Shown: positions 16,434-25,424, counted from the stretch's first letter. The stretch is DNA of 38,691 nucleotides from Bacteroidota bacterium (GCA_026391845.1 JAPLDG010000340.1:8838-47528), one strand, 5' to 3'. Translations and numbers: made by a program. Notes: generated by a model from the sequence alone, not told the origin.

Positions 16434-17216
16434 ATGAGAAAAGCGCTTCTTTTACTGATCGGGGTAATCATGGCATGTAATCTGTTTTCACAGGATTCAC
16501 CGGCAAAGAATTACTGGACCGGCGGAACGGCCTGCAACATCCCGAAGCATCGGTGGGAGCTGGGACTTTTCACCGCATCACGGTATGGCATATCCGACAG
16601 GCTTGAACTTTCAGCTCATCCTGTGATGTTTTTCCTGATGCCACAGGTCCGGCTCAAGGTGAACTGGGGCGAATATTCCGGTTTCAGGCTTGCAACCGAG
16701 CATGGGATCTTCTATCCGACCGTCTTTATGCGACTGGCGGCAACGAAAGGCACAGGCGGGCTGATCTCTCCTGAGTTCACTATTCCGCAGATGTTCTCAA
16801 TATATAACGGATTCCGTAGTTCATACAAACCTTTCAGAAGTGCCATCCTTACGGTCCACGCGGGAATTGCCTTTGCTGTAAAATTCGGGCCGTTGAATCC
16901 GCAAAGCACGATCGATCTCCCGGTCATTTATCCAAGGCTTGCTGTATTTTATAACGAACCGGAATTCGATGCAGGCATTGACTTCCGGGGGAAATTTATT
17001 CCCCGTTTCGGATGGCTTTTCAATGTTGAAAATTTCATTGTTTGTGGTACGCCGGAAAATTATTTTCTTGAAAACAAGGGTCTCCTGGCTTATACCTCAA
17101 AAAAAGAGACACTCAGAATTGAAGCCGGATACAAGTTGTGTTTCGGGAAATATCCGGCAGGTCCGCAGTGGCATTTGCTCCCTGTACTCGATGTGATATT
17201 CGGGATCGGGCGCTGA
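16434..17216 (+). CDS. Secreted, probably outer-membrane beta-barrel protein of unknown family
   Basis: 260 residues with a cleavable signal peptide (MRKALLLLIGVIMACNLFSQ). The mature part is rich in alternating hydrophobic/polar strands with many Phe, Tyr and Gly and ends in DVIFGIGR. This is typical of small outer-membrane barrels, but I recognise no named family. It starts 9 bases after the EEP lipoprotein gene with no promoter box between, so it is co-transcribed and may help display or anchor that enzyme (inference). ACN in the signal region is a poor lipobox. It converges on the WYL regulator gene with 23 bases between stops. Confidence 0.7.
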   Translation: MRKALLLLIGVIMACNLFSQDSPAKNYWTGGTACNIPKHRWELGLFTASRYGISDRLELSAHPVMFFLMPQVRLKVNWGEYSGFRLATEHGIFYPTVFMRLAATKGTGGLISPEFTIPQMFSIYNGFRSSYKPFRSAILTVHAGIAFAVKFGPLNPQSTIDLPVIYPRLAVFYNEPEFDAGIDFRGKFIPRFGWLFNVENFIVCGTPENYFLENKGLLAYTSKKETLRIEAGYKLCFGKYPAGPQWHLLPVLDVIFGIGR

Positions 17217-17239
17217 CCAAGGTTCATGGGTGTCTTTCC

Positions 17240-18148
17240 TTATTCCTGCCCGTATTGCGCGGCGGCGCCTTTGTAGATTCCCTGCATCGCTTTGATCAGC
17301 CGGTCCGGGGAGATGATTTTCACCCCCATGCCGTAGGAGAGGAGTTCCATAACCAGATCATGGGTGATGAAGAGCGTTATTTTGATCCTGAGTTCATGGT
17401 CATTATCGGTGATGATGGATTGGGATTCATGAATTGGGTAGCTTTTGATGTATTTTCCCTGTTCCGGCTCAAAAGAGAGTATGATCTCATCAGGCGGTAT
17501 GTCGTCGGGGTTGATAACGCCGAAACAGAACCTGAACATTTCATTGACATCAAGGTGTGCCGGATAATCAAAGCGGCCCGGAGTGAGTTGGAAACCAAGG
17601 ATGCGGTCGAGGCCGAACGTTTTGATCCTCCGGTCATGCCGGTCCTTTGCCAGCAAATACCATCTTCCCTTTGATTCTTTCAGGGCATACGGTTCCACCG
17701 GCCGTTCCTTTGGTGTGTCGCTGTCAAATTTCTGGTGTACCAGCAGGATGACCACCCGGTTTTTAATGGCATGCAGGAGTCCATAAAAGTGATGCGTGCC
17801 ATGCGCCCTGCGTTTTTCAAAAAACATGTATTTGGTGATGTCGCTCATCATTTTCAGCGAATTGATGGTGTCGATCGATTCGAGCATGCGGTTGTTCAGA
17901 TCGCTTTGCTGGTCTTCGGCCAGAAAATAGACCCCTTTCGAGAAATCGTACCGGATATCAACTTTAAACAGAGCCCTGATCTCAGTCAGGTCGCGGATAA
18001 AGGTTCGGTTTGATACGGAATAGGTGCGGTCAAGGAATTCCGATTCCTTCCCGAGATAATCGTTGATCTCTTTAAATGTGGCTTCGCCGCTTTGACGCAG
18101 CTTCTTGATGATGGTGAGATACCTGAAAATATAATCCTGCTTCGCCAT
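17240..18148 (-). CDS. WYL-domain transcriptional regulator
   Basis: 302 residues in the YafY/PafC style. The N-terminal winged helix (about 1-70; SNRTFIRDLTEI as recognition segment) is followed by a linker and a WYL domain (about 145-235; RPVEPYALKESKGRWYLLAKD, then KTFGLDRILGF). A WCX-like C-terminus (about 240-300) includes LLSYGMGVKIISP. WYL domains bind nucleotides or nucleic-acid ends and often control stress or defence genes. Here it lies 17 bases downstream of a small acidic-protein gene on the same strand, so the two are probably co-transcribed. No defence or CRISPR genes are nearby, so the target is unknown. Confidence 0.88.
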   Translation of the reverse strand: MAKQDYIFRYLTIIKKLRQSGEATFKEINDYLGKESEFLDRTYSVSNRTFIRDLTEIRALFKVDIRYDFSKGVYFLAEDQQSDLNNRMLESIDTINSLKMMSDITKYMFFEKRRAHGTHHFYGLLHAIKNRVVILLVHQKFDSDTPKERPVEPYALKESKGRWYLLAKDRHDRRIKTFGLDRILGFQLTPGRFDYPAHLDVNEMFRFCFGVINPDDIPPDEIILSFEPEQGKYIKSYPIHESQSIITDNDHELRIKITLFITHDLVMELLSYGMGVKIISPDRLIKAMQGIYKGAAAQYGQE

Positions 18149-18165
18149 GGTGGAGGAAATTCATG

Positions 18166-18477
18166 TTAATATCCTGTGTGGCGCAAGTTACAGCTTTGGC
18201 TGAACATTTCGAAACGGTAATCTGCCCCGGGAAAACCTTCCTCGCGGTCATCATCCAATCTGTGTTTTTTCCAGAGGTCTTCCTTATCATCGTAATACCA
18301 GTCATCATCCTCTCTTACATTGATTTCGTTCCAGTCGATGATCTTGCGGGTAACGGGGTCGTAAATCTCATAATCCGAACCGGTTTTCTGTCCGAATTCA
18401 ATTGCATCCTGGATCCGGAAGAATTCCTTCTTCTCTCTTTTTCCAACGGGTTCTTTGTAAACTGTCAGTAAAATCAT
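18166..18477 (-). CDS. Small acidic hypothetical protein upstream of the WYL regulator
   Basis: 103 residues, with a clean ATG start and a highly charged middle (REDDDWYYDDKEDLWKKHR). There is no signal peptide or membrane segment. I do not recognise the family. Its composition, the ordinary N-terminus (MILLTVYKEPVGKREKKEFF) and the 17-base spacing to the WYL gene support a real gene. The tail after residue 80 is Cys/His/Tyr-containing and less typical. Co-expression with the WYL regulator is inferred. Confidence 0.6.
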   Translation of the reverse strand: MILLTVYKEPVGKREKKEFFRIQDAIEFGQKTGSDYEIYDPVTRKIIDWNEINVREDDDWYYDDKEDLWKKHRLDDDREEGFPGADYRFEMFSQSCNLRHTGY

Positions 18478-18507
18478 GGCTTTTTTTTTATGATTGTATA
18501 TGAACTA

Positions 18508-18533
18508 TTTGCGTCTTTGCGTCTTTGCGGTTT
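18508..18533 (+). repeat. Short 8-bp tandem repeat (CGTCTTTG)
   Basis: Two copies of CGTCTTTG (18512-18527) end in CGGTTTA. The unit and end match the nine-copy array at 25168-25245, so both belong to one dispersed intergenic repeat family. Confidence 0.7.
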
Positions 18534-18569
18534 AGAATTTTGGTTGATGATCGGATGTAAAATTAATAC

Positions 18570-18598
18570 AAGACTACGCCAAAACATGACGTAGTCTT
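18570..18598. promoter_or_regulatory. Perfect 9-bp inverted repeat before the START-domain gene
   Basis: AAGACTACG (18570-18578) and CGTAGTCTT (18590-18598) are perfectly complementary around an 11-base spacer. The element lies in a divergent gap, ending 16 bases before the -7 box of the START gene. That position suits an operator. There is no T-run to make it a good terminator for either neighbour. Confidence 0.45.
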
Positions 18599-18614
18599 AA
18601 CTTATTTGAAGGAA

Positions 18615-18622
18615 TATCTTTA
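18615..18622 (+). promoter_or_regulatory. Candidate -7 box of the START-domain gene
   Basis: TATCTTTA, one base from TAnnTTTG, lies 25 bases before the ATG at 18647. It supports the ATG over the TTG at 18644. Confidence 0.4.
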
Positions 18623-18646
18623 TCTTGCATAAAAATTCACCCCTTG

Positions 18647-19264
18647 ATGAGACGAATTCGTATTTCATTGCCGGCACAGATCTTTTTTATGCTCCTCTTA
18701 TCATGTCCGGCAGTTGCCCAGTCATGGAAATTTATCAAGGAAAAGGACGGTGTGAAAATTTATACGCGAAAAGAGGCGGGGAATTCGTTGAAATCTTTCA
18801 GAGGGGTTGCCGATATCTACGCACCGGTTGAAATGGTTTACAACCTGATCGGGAATGTTAAAAATGTGGATTGGTGGGATAAAAACGTCAGGGAGATCAA
18901 GGTCCTCTATTATGAAAAGGCAGCCATTTCCCGGTATTATCTGGTGTATGACTCTCCCTGGCCGGTAGCCGACCGTGACTTATGTGCAGAAGCCCTGATC
19001 ACAACCGACCCGGTAACAGGTGTGCGAAAGATCAGTGCAAAACCACTGCCTGGCGTTATTCCTGAGCGACCCGACCTGGTGCGGATCAGGAATTACTGGC
19101 AAACCTGGACCTTAGAACCAGTGAGCAGGAATGTTATCCATGTTGTTCTGGAAGGCTATGTGGATCCCGGTGGAAGTGTGCCGGACTGGGTCTATAACAT
19201 GGTGATAACTGAAACACCACTAAAGATCATCCGGGGGATCAAACAAAGATTGGAAAAGAAATGA
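18647..19264 (+). CDS. Secreted START-domain (StAR-related lipid transfer) protein
   Basis: 205 residues from the ATG at 18647; a TTG one codon earlier is open but less likely. A signal peptide (MRRIRISLPAQIFFMLLLSCPAVAQ) precedes a START fold: WKFIKEKDGVKIYTRKEAG, VDWWDKNVREIKVL, YLVYDSPWPVADRDL, and a C-terminal amphipathic helix (VYNMVITETPLKIIRGIKQRL). START domains bind lipids or hydrophobic ligands in a deep pocket. A periplasmic lipid carrier is likely, ligand unknown. The gene appears monocistronic, with an inverted repeat and promoter box upstream, and converges on the CBM48 gene. Confidence 0.87.
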   Translation: MRRIRISLPAQIFFMLLLSCPAVAQSWKFIKEKDGVKIYTRKEAGNSLKSFRGVADIYAPVEMVYNLIGNVKNVDWWDKNVREIKVLYYEKAAISRYYLVYDSPWPVADRDLCAEALITTDPVTGVRKISAKPLPGVIPERPDLVRIRNYWQTWTLEPVSRNVIHVVLEGYVDPGGSVPDWVYNMVITETPLKIIRGIKQRLEKK

Positions 19265-19312
19265 GGCTGTCATCCCGGTGATTGCTCATCTTGATGACAG
19301 CCCCGGAAAATC

Positions 19313-19618
19313 TCAGAGTGCGAGAACGGAATTCTCGGAACCAAGTCCGCTCGGAACGAATTTATCCGCTTCGGAATCATTTTCCCAGTTGGTGCCATCA
19401 ATCAGATAGCGGAACTGGTACTCTTTGCCTGTTTCCAGGTCAAGCGAAACCGACCATACGCCGGTTTTGGCCAACTTTAAAGGGGTTTCACCAAGTTGCC
19501 AGCTGTTGAAATCGCCAACAAGCAGGATGGAGGATGCAGATTTATACTGATCTCCAGAAAGAGAGAATTTAACTTTACAAACAGGTTTTGCTTTTGAAAA
19601 CTTTTTTTCGAGACTCAT
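19313..19618 (-). CDS. Stand-alone CBM48 / isoamylase early-set domain protein
   Basis: 101 residues, no signal peptide. The sequence VKFSLSGDQYKSASSILLVG, DFNSW and GVWSVSLDLETGKEYQFRYL is the glycogen-binding CBM48/AMPK-beta type domain, including the paired tryptophans that contact glucan. It consists of that domain alone. Such mini-proteins are widespread in Bacteroidota and may tether partners to glycogen, though their role is unproven. Monocistronic. Confidence 0.85.
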   Translation of the reverse strand: MSLEKKFSKAKPVCKVKFSLSGDQYKSASSILLVGDFNSWQLGETPLKLAKTGVWSVSLDLETGKEYQFRYLIDGTNWENDSEADKFVPSGLGSENSVLAL

Positions 19619-19650
19619 TGTGATTGTTTTAATTTATACTAAATCGCCGG

Positions 19651-19658
19651 CAAAATTA
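19651..19658 (-). promoter_or_regulatory. Candidate -7 box of the CBM48 gene
   Basis: On the minus strand TAATTTTG is a perfect TAnnTTTG match about 33 bases before the ATG. No TTTG lies 19-21 bases further upstream. Confidence 0.4.
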
Positions 19659-19807
19659 AAACATTTTTTATTTATGGATGTGAAATTTTTGTTAAATCTG
19701 TTGTCGGGCACTTAAAACTATCATAATATCAGTGTGTTATGAATAGTTATCAAAGTAATGAAAGAGAGGCTTATCATGACTGGATGGCAGTACATTTTGC
19801 AGTTTCA

Positions 19808-19837
19808 TTGTTTTTAATAATTCCCGCCATACCTTTA
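19808..19837 (+). promoter_or_regulatory. Candidate promoter upstream of the basic hypothetical protein and P-ATPase
   Basis: TTG at 19808-19810, a 19-base spacer and TACCTTTA at 19830-19837 fit the Bacteroidota -33/-7 layout. The ATG follows at 19874. Confidence 0.45.
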
Positions 19838-19873
19838 CACCTTCAATAAAAGTATCAATCCAAACACATCGGT

Positions 19874-20347
19874 ATGAAAGGCAAAAAGAAGAAAGCCGGG
19901 AAAAAGGGCAATGGCAGCAAATTGATCACAAGAGCCGGATTGGCCATCAAACAGGAGTTTTATCTGGAAGCCTCATGGATCTTATCCGCTCTGTTTGAGC
20001 GGAAACTTAAGAAATTGCTTGGCCTGGTTGAAAAGCAGCCACCGGCATCCGGTTTTACCCTGGAGCAATCGATCAAACGAGTCAAATACCTGCATGTCAG
20101 CTCAAAGCATCCTGATCTTACCTCAGGTTTAAACCTGCGTATAGTTGACGAGATCCGGAACTGGAAAAATCAGCGCAACGAGATCCTGAAGGACATCCTG
20201 AATATCCACGTTTCGCAGGCCAGGATGGAGCGTCTGGCCACCGAAGGAGTGAAGCTGTATAAGGAGTTGAATAAATCTGTGAAATCTTTCGTTTCAACGG
20301 CGGCGCCGGCTGACAAGGAAGGAAAGGGCAACAGGAAAGCCATTTGA
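19874..20347 (+). CDS. Basic helical hypothetical protein
   Basis: 157 residues, no signal peptide. The N-terminus is strongly basic ([16 protein letters not shown]), followed by an all-helical core ([23 protein letters not shown] ... [20 protein letters not shown]) reminiscent of HEPN-like helical bundles. The HEPN catalytic R-x4-6-H spacing is not present, so I do not assign that family. The Lys-rich start suggests nucleic-acid binding. It lies 19 bases upstream of the copper-type ATPase and shares its promoter, but a link in function is unclear. Confidence 0.65.
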   Translation: MKGKKKKAGKKGNGSKLITRAGLAIKQEFYLEASWILSALFERKLKKLLGLVEKQPPASGFTLEQSIKRVKYLHVSSKHPDLTSGLNLRIVDEIRNWKNQRNEILKDILNIHVSQARMERLATEGVKLYKELNKSVKSFVSTAAPADKEGKGNRKAI

Positions 20348-20366
20348 ATATCTAAACCGGTCAAAG

Positions 20367-22570
20367 ATGGGTGATGTGAAGGGGATATACCGTGTTGACG
20401 GCATGTCATGCGCATCCTGCGCAGGCAGTATCCAGACTATGCTGTCGGCACAGGAAGGGATGCGCTCGGCCAGCGTAAACCTTGCATCTGAGCAGGTCAT
20501 GGTGGAATTTGATCCAACGGTGATTTCGCTTGAGCAGATCGCGAAGACGGTGGATGAACTGGGATTTACACTCATCACCCGCGATCTCTCCCTGGAAGAG
20601 GAGAACGATCTGGCCGTTGTGAGGTTAAACCGGCTTCGGTTGAACACCATCCTGTCGGCAGCATTTTCAATTCCGGTGGTCATGATCGCCATGGCGTTTC
20701 ATCATATGCCATATGGAAACCTGATCATGTTTGCCCTCACGATACCTGTTCTAGGCTGGTTTGGGAAGGAATTTTTTATCATTGCCTGGAAGCGCATGCT
20801 TCATTTTTCAGCCAACATGGACACCCTGGTGGCGCTTGGTACCGGAAGCGCCTTTGTTTTCAGTACATTCAACACTTTTTTCCCTGAATACCTGTTGGAA
20901 CGGGGTTTGGAGCCACATGTTTACTTTGAAGCGGCCACCGTTGTTGTCACATTCATCCTTCTGGGCAGGTACTTTGAAGAGAAGGCGAAAAGAAAAACGT
21001 CGGAAGCCATCAAAAAACTGATGGGACTGGGTGTGAAGACAGCACGGGTTATCCGCAATGGCGTGGAAAAAGAGATGCTCATCTCCAGGATCATTAAAGG
21101 GGACATTCTGGTCATCCGCCCGGGTGAAAAAATTCCCACCGACGGAAGGGTTCTGGAAGGGTCAAGCACAATTGATGAGAGCATGATTACCGGTGAATCG
21201 GTTCCTGTAACCAAGTGGCCCGGTGATGAGGTGATCGGCGCCACCATCAATCAAACAGGCAGTTTGAAAGTTGAGGCTGAAAAGATTGGAAATGATACGC
21301 TGCTTGCCCAGATCATCAGGCTGGTACAGGAAGCCCAGGGAAGTAAGGCGCCAATCCAGAAAATGGCAGATAGAATCGCCTCGGTATTTGTTCCGGTGGT
21401 GATGGGAATTTCCCTGCTCACCTTTGTTGCATGGACGATATGGCCGCCGGCGGGCGGCGCTTCATTTGCATTTATTGCGGCCGTTACCGTGCTGGTGATC
21501 GCCTGTCCGTGCGCCCTGGGGCTGGCAACACCAACTGCCCTGATGGTCGGACTGGGAAAGGCCGCGCAACTCGGTATCCTCGTGAAAGATGCTCAAAGCC
21601 TTGAAGTGGTTTGCAAAGCCACGGCCATCGTGTTGGATAAAACAGGAACGGTAACCATCGGAAGGCCGCAGGTAACCGATGTGATATGGGCCCGCGAGGC
21701 CGATAATCCGGCATTACAATCCGGACGGGATCTGCGGAGAGCGATTGTTGCCATTGAATCGATGTCGGAGCATCCGTTTGCACAGGCATTGGTAAATTTT
21801 TTCAGTCACAATCCGGTTGTGGAGACGGAAGAAGTTTCACATCAACCTGTTGGATCTGATGTTGTTTCCGGATTTGAAAGCGTCACCGGAAAAGGCGTTT
21901 CGGCTTTTTTTTCCGGCGATTTATATCACATCGGGAGCCGGTCGTATATCGCCGGCAGTGGTTGTGTAACGCCGGAAATGTTTGCAGAGCATGAAACACA
22001 GCAGAAACATCTGGCGCGGTCGCTGGTATATGTGGCCTGCAACAACAGGGTTGTTTCCATGGTGGCACTTGCCGACACCATTAAACCTGGTTCTGCAAAA
22101 GCGATTGCCATGCTTCAGAACCTGAGTCAGGAATCGGATTTTTCAAAGCAGAAGCCACGCCAGGCGAAAAATCAGCCTATGTGAGCCGACTGAAGGAACA
22201 AGGATTTGTCGTGGCCATGGTGGGAGATGGTATAAACGATTCGCCGGCGCTTGCCATGGCCGATATCGGTATTGCCATGGGCACCGGAACAGATATTGCC
22301 ATTGAAAGCGCCCAGATCACCCTGATCAAAGGGGATTTGGGAAAATTGGTGACGGCGCTGAAACTTTCGCATGAAACGGTGAGAACCATCCGGCAGAATC
22401 TCTTCTGGGCATTTTTTTACAACCTTATTGCCATTCCGTTAGCTGCAGGGGTTTTTTATCCATTTACCGGTTTTATGCTGAACCCGATGCTGGCCGGGGC
22501 TGCCATGGCTTTCAGTTCGGTATCGGTGGTGAGCAACAGTTTACGGCTCAGGTCAGCACGCATCGATTGA
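20367..22570 (+). pseudogene. copA: Copper-type P1B ATPase, disrupted by deletion of the TGDN hinge with frameshift
   Basis: Frame 1 (20367-22184) encodes an HMA metal-binding domain (GMSCASC, C15/C18), membrane helices, the actuator motif TGES (about 275), the CPC metal-site helix IACPCALG (about 378), the phosphorylation motif DKTGT (about 423) and the SEHP motif (about 467). It then runs out of frame in [12 protein letters not shown]. Frame 2 resumes the family sequence as [19 protein letters not shown] and continues through [15 protein letters not shown] and two C-terminal helices to 22570. Between MLQNL and SGIGFF some 20-25 residues with the TGDN hinge are absent. The damage near 22123-22145 is therefore a deletion not divisible by three, not a single-base slip. 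An intact product would export Cu+ (or Ag+). As read, the ATPase cannot work. A misassembly remains possible. Confidence 0.8.
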
Positions 22571-22603
22571 ATCTCAGAAAACTGAAAGATTCATTATTTT
22601 TCC

Positions 22604-22611
22604 TATCTTTG
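22604..22611 (+). promoter_or_regulatory. -7 box of the TPR-PAS histidine kinase gene
   Basis: TATCTTTG is a perfect TAnnTTTG match, with a predicted transcription start about 15 bases before the ATG at 22634. The -33 region is not recognisable. Confidence 0.5.
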
Positions 22612-22633
22612 ACCGCTTAGGCAACACCGGTTT

Positions 22634-25000
22634 ATGGTTAAGTGTTTTCTGACAGTCACCTTGTTTCTCATCTTTTTTTCACAGGAAATTTCCGCGCAGC
22701 ATACTCCGCTGGATCGCTGTGTCAGGGATAGTTTGTTCCTGGTGATGCCCCATGACAACACGATTCAGCAGGCAATCATATACCTTGAACTGGCAGAACT
22801 GATTAAAGATAAACTGCCGCAAAAATCGTTCAGTTATATCGTCTCGGCCTTCAGGATTTCGATCCTTGAAAAAAACGACAGCCTGAAGGCATTGGTCCGG
22901 ATGAGTATGGGTGATCATTACACCACCAGACATAACTTAATGCATGCTTATGAGCAATATGTGGCTGCCTGGAAAACATACGAGCTGATTTCGGACACGG
23001 CAGGGCAGATAATTGGCTTGTTGAAAATCAGTTCAACCCACCGTTCACTGACAAACTACGGGAAAGCGCTTGAATGTCTCCGGCGAGGCATGGCTTTGGC
23101 CCAAAAATCAAAGGACCAGTCGTTGACCGGGAGACTTTATTGTGATTTGGGGATTACTTACCAGGCCATGGGTGACCGGGTACAAGCGGCGGATCAATAC
23201 AGTAAGGCCCTGGCCATATTTCAACTGACCGGAGAAAAGAACTACGAGGGGTGGGTACAAAACAACATTGGGACGTTATACCTGGATGAAGGCAGGTTTG
23301 ACGAGGGGCTTGCCTTTTATCTGAAGTTGCTTCCGGCATCCGAAGCGTTGAATCTGGATTTAAAAGGTTCCATTTACACACGCATCGGCCACATTTATTC
23401 AAAAAAACACGATTACCGGAATTCGCTGAAATACAACCTGAAAGCGTTGGTTTTCAGACAGCGTAACGGGGAGGTTCCGGTAATTATCAGTTCTTTGATC
23501 AATATTGCGGGGGATTATTACAACCTGAACAAACCTGATTCTGGCAAGCCATACATGGATTCAGGATTGATGCTGGCAAAGAGGTTTGACTTGAAGAACC
23601 TCCTGGAAAATGCTTACCGTCACCTCTATTCCTATTATCTTAACCAGGGCGATTACAAGATGGCCCTTGAGTATTATGCGCATTACAGTGCGGTGGTCCA
23701 TGGGATGAACATGGACAGGAACAGGAACAATATTGCAATACTGGAAGCCAATCAGAGGCTGCAGCGAATAGAACAGTCGGGGTTGAAGATTGCCAGGCAA
23801 CATGACATTCAGGCATTGAATTTAAAGTACCATGGTTATCAGTCTGTTTTTTTACAGTTCATGATGGGACTGGCTGCCCTGCTTGTACTTGTTTTTATTC
23901 TGTTACTATTATATCTGCGTCAGGTCAGAAGAAAAATGCAGCGTCTGAATGTTCAGTTATCCGAAGAGGTTGGTGAGCGCAAGGCTACAGAAGAGCAAAC
24001 CCGCGACCGGGAGAGCAAGTATAAGTTTATTACCGATCATTCCGTTGATTTTATCACCCACATCGACAGTCAGAAAAAACGGATATATGCCTCCCCTGCA
24101 TCCGTTACGGTTTATGGGTATGAACAAGATGAAATCATTCAGAAATCGCCCTATGACCTTACCCTCCCGGATCATCATGCTCTGATGGAGTCCCAGCTGA
24201 AGGAGATGATTGAATCCCGGTCCTCGAGGCAGTTTGTATATCAGGCACAAAAAAAAGACGGGAGCGTCTTTTGGGTTGAATCGATATTAAATCCGCTGTT
24301 TGATCCGATCAGCGGCGATTTTAAAGGGATGGTGGGGGTAACCCGCGATATTCAGGAACGCAAAACCAAAGAGTTGGAAATCATGGAAGGAACAAAGCAA
24401 AAAGAAAATCTTCTGAAAGAGATTCATCACAGGGTGAAAAATAATTTCGCCATTCTGGTGAGCCTGATCAACATGCAGATGGCTCAGACCAAAAATGAGG
24501 AGTTGCTGCAATCACTGACCAATCTGCAGCTCCGGATACGCACCATGTCGCTTGTTCATGAAATGCTCTACCGTTCAGGCGATTTTGAAAAGATATCGTT
24601 CCCGGGGTACATCCGGTCGCTGGCTTCTGTTGTGGCAGGAACGTACAACCGGCGCGAGATTGAATTATCCATTGAGGCAGATGAGGTGGTGATGGATATT
24701 GAAGCCTCGATCCCGCTTGGGTTAATCATCAATGAAATTTTAAGCAATGCATACAAACATGGATTTCCCGACCACCGCGCCGGGAAAATAGAGATCCGTT
24801 TTACCATGAACCCCGATAACGGAATAAGCAAACTGGTACTGCGGGATGACGGCATCGGCATGCCCAACGGGGTAAGCCTTGACCGGTATAAGAGCATGGG
24901 ACTTCAGGTGGTACAGATTTTATGTGCTCAGATTGAGGGCGAACTGGTTGTTGACAATAATCCCGGCGCATCGTTCACCCTGACATTTCAATCTGCATAA
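22634..25000 (+). CDS. TPR-PAS sensor histidine kinase (HisKA_2 family)
   Basis: 788 residues. A signal peptide (MVKCFLTVTLFLIFFSQEISAQ) is followed by a periplasmic TPR array (about 60-390; repeats such as GRLYCDLGITYQAMGDRVQA), one membrane helix (about 408-430), a short coiled coil, a PAS domain (about 455-580; YKFITDHSVDFITHID), HisKA_2 with the dyad H598-H599 in KEIHHRVKNNF, and HATPase_c (about 690-785; GLIINEILSNAYKHG, DDGIGMP). This architecture is common in Bacteroidota two-component systems. HisKA_2 kinases often signal to single-domain or AraC/LytTR regulators, but no response regulator is adjacent. It is followed by the phosphate operon, but 450 bases and a separate promoter separate them, so I would not assume it is the phosphate sensor. 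Confidence 0.88.
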   Translation: MVKCFLTVTLFLIFFSQEISAQHTPLDRCVRDSLFLVMPHDNTIQQAIIYLELAELIKDKLPQKSFSYIVSAFRISILEKNDSLKALVRMSMGDHYTTRHNLMHAYEQYVAAWKTYELISDTAGQIIGLLKISSTHRSLTNYGKALECLRRGMALAQKSKDQSLTGRLYCDLGITYQAMGDRVQAADQYSKALAIFQLTGEKNYEGWVQNNIGTLYLDEGRFDEGLAFYLKLLPASEALNLDLKGSIYTRIGHIYSKKHDYRNSLKYNLKALVFRQRNGEVPVIISSLINIAGDYYNLNKPDSGKPYMDSGLMLAKRFDLKNLLENAYRHLYSYYLNQGDYKMALEYYAHYSAVVHGMNMDRNRNNIAILEANQRLQRIEQSGLKIARQHDIQALNLKYHGYQSVFLQFMMGLAALLVLVFILLLLYLRQVRRKMQRLNVQLSEEVGERKATEEQTRDRESKYKFITDHSVDFITHIDSQKKRIYASPASVTVYGYEQDEIIQKSPYDLTLPDHHALMESQLKEMIESRSSRQFVYQAQKKDGSVFWVESILNPLFDPISGDFKGMVGVTRDIQERKTKELEIMEGTKQKENLLKEIHHRVKNNFAILVSLINMQMAQTKNEELLQSLTNLQLRIRTMSLVHEMLYRSGDFEKISFPGYIRSLASVVAGTYNRREIELSIEADEVVMDIEASIPLGLIINEILSNAYKHGFPDHRAGKIEIRFTMNPDNGISKLVLRDDGIGMPNGVSLDRYKSMGLQVVQILCAQIEGELVVDNNPGASFTLTFQSA

Positions 25001-25167
25001 AAGGTTGGTAAGGTATTGGTTATCAGACCACATCCCCGGATCCCCTTCCCCAATAAGGGCTACTTTTTATACGCATCTTATTGCAACATAGAAGAGCCAC
25101 AGAGAAGGCACAGAAGGACCACAGCGTTTAATGCCAATCATTGTTATAGTGAACGATGAATAATATA

Positions 25168-25245
25168 CGTCCCTGCGTCCCTGCGTCTCTGCGTCTCTGC
25201 GTCTCTGCGCCTCTGCGCCTCCGCGTCTCCGCGTCTCTGCGGTTT
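25168..25245 (+). repeat. Nine-copy 8-bp tandem repeat (CGTCTCTG family)
   Basis: Nine consecutive 8-base units from 25168 to 25239 vary only at pyrimidines (CGTCCCTG, CGTCTCTG, CGCCTCTG, CGCCTCCG, CGTCTCCG), then CGGTTTA closes the array. Absence of any longer unit with spacers rules out CRISPR. Confidence 0.9.
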
Positions 25246-25365
25246 AAAGAGATTTATAACTTTTCGGAGCAGGCTTTTTATTAGAGATGTGTTTAAGGAG
25301 TTGTCTTCCCGGGAGGGGTACAATAATGAACGAAATGTTATTACGGTTTAATTTCCGGTCAATCG

Positions 25366-25404
25366 TTAACAATTATTTAACCCAAAGGTAATCATTTGTT
25401 AACA
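25366..25404 (+). promoter_or_regulatory. Candidate Pho box: 11-bp-phased TTAACA repeats
   Basis: TTAACA (25366), TTAACC (25377) and TTAACA (25399) start at intervals of 11 and 22 bases; the missing third register holds GTAATC (25388). Direct repeats every 11 bp are the hallmark of PhoB/PhoP binding sites. The word resembles the B. subtilis PhoP repeat TT(A/T)ACA. The last repeat ends 20 bases before the -7 box, in the activator position. The downstream genes are phosphate-uptake genes. Confidence 0.55.
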
Positions 25405-25424
25405 TGGCCTGTGAAGGGCTGAAA

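Noticed and set aside
15291-17216. EEP lipoprotein plus outer-membrane protein as part of the Pho regulon
   Set aside because: Phosphodiester scavenging would fit, but no TTAACA repeats at 11-bp spacing occur upstream of 15291.
19874-20347. HEPN-type ribonuclease
   Set aside because: The helical pattern is suggestive, but the R-x4-6-H catalytic motif is not present; left as hypothetical.
22634-25000. TPR-PAS kinase as PhoR for the phosphate operon
   Set aside because: PhoR belongs to another kinase subfamily, there is no adjacent PhoB, and a long repeat-filled gap with its own promoter separates the loci.
25168-25245. Possible CRISPR array
   Set aside because: Units are only 8 bp and contiguous, with no spacers and no cas genes nearby.
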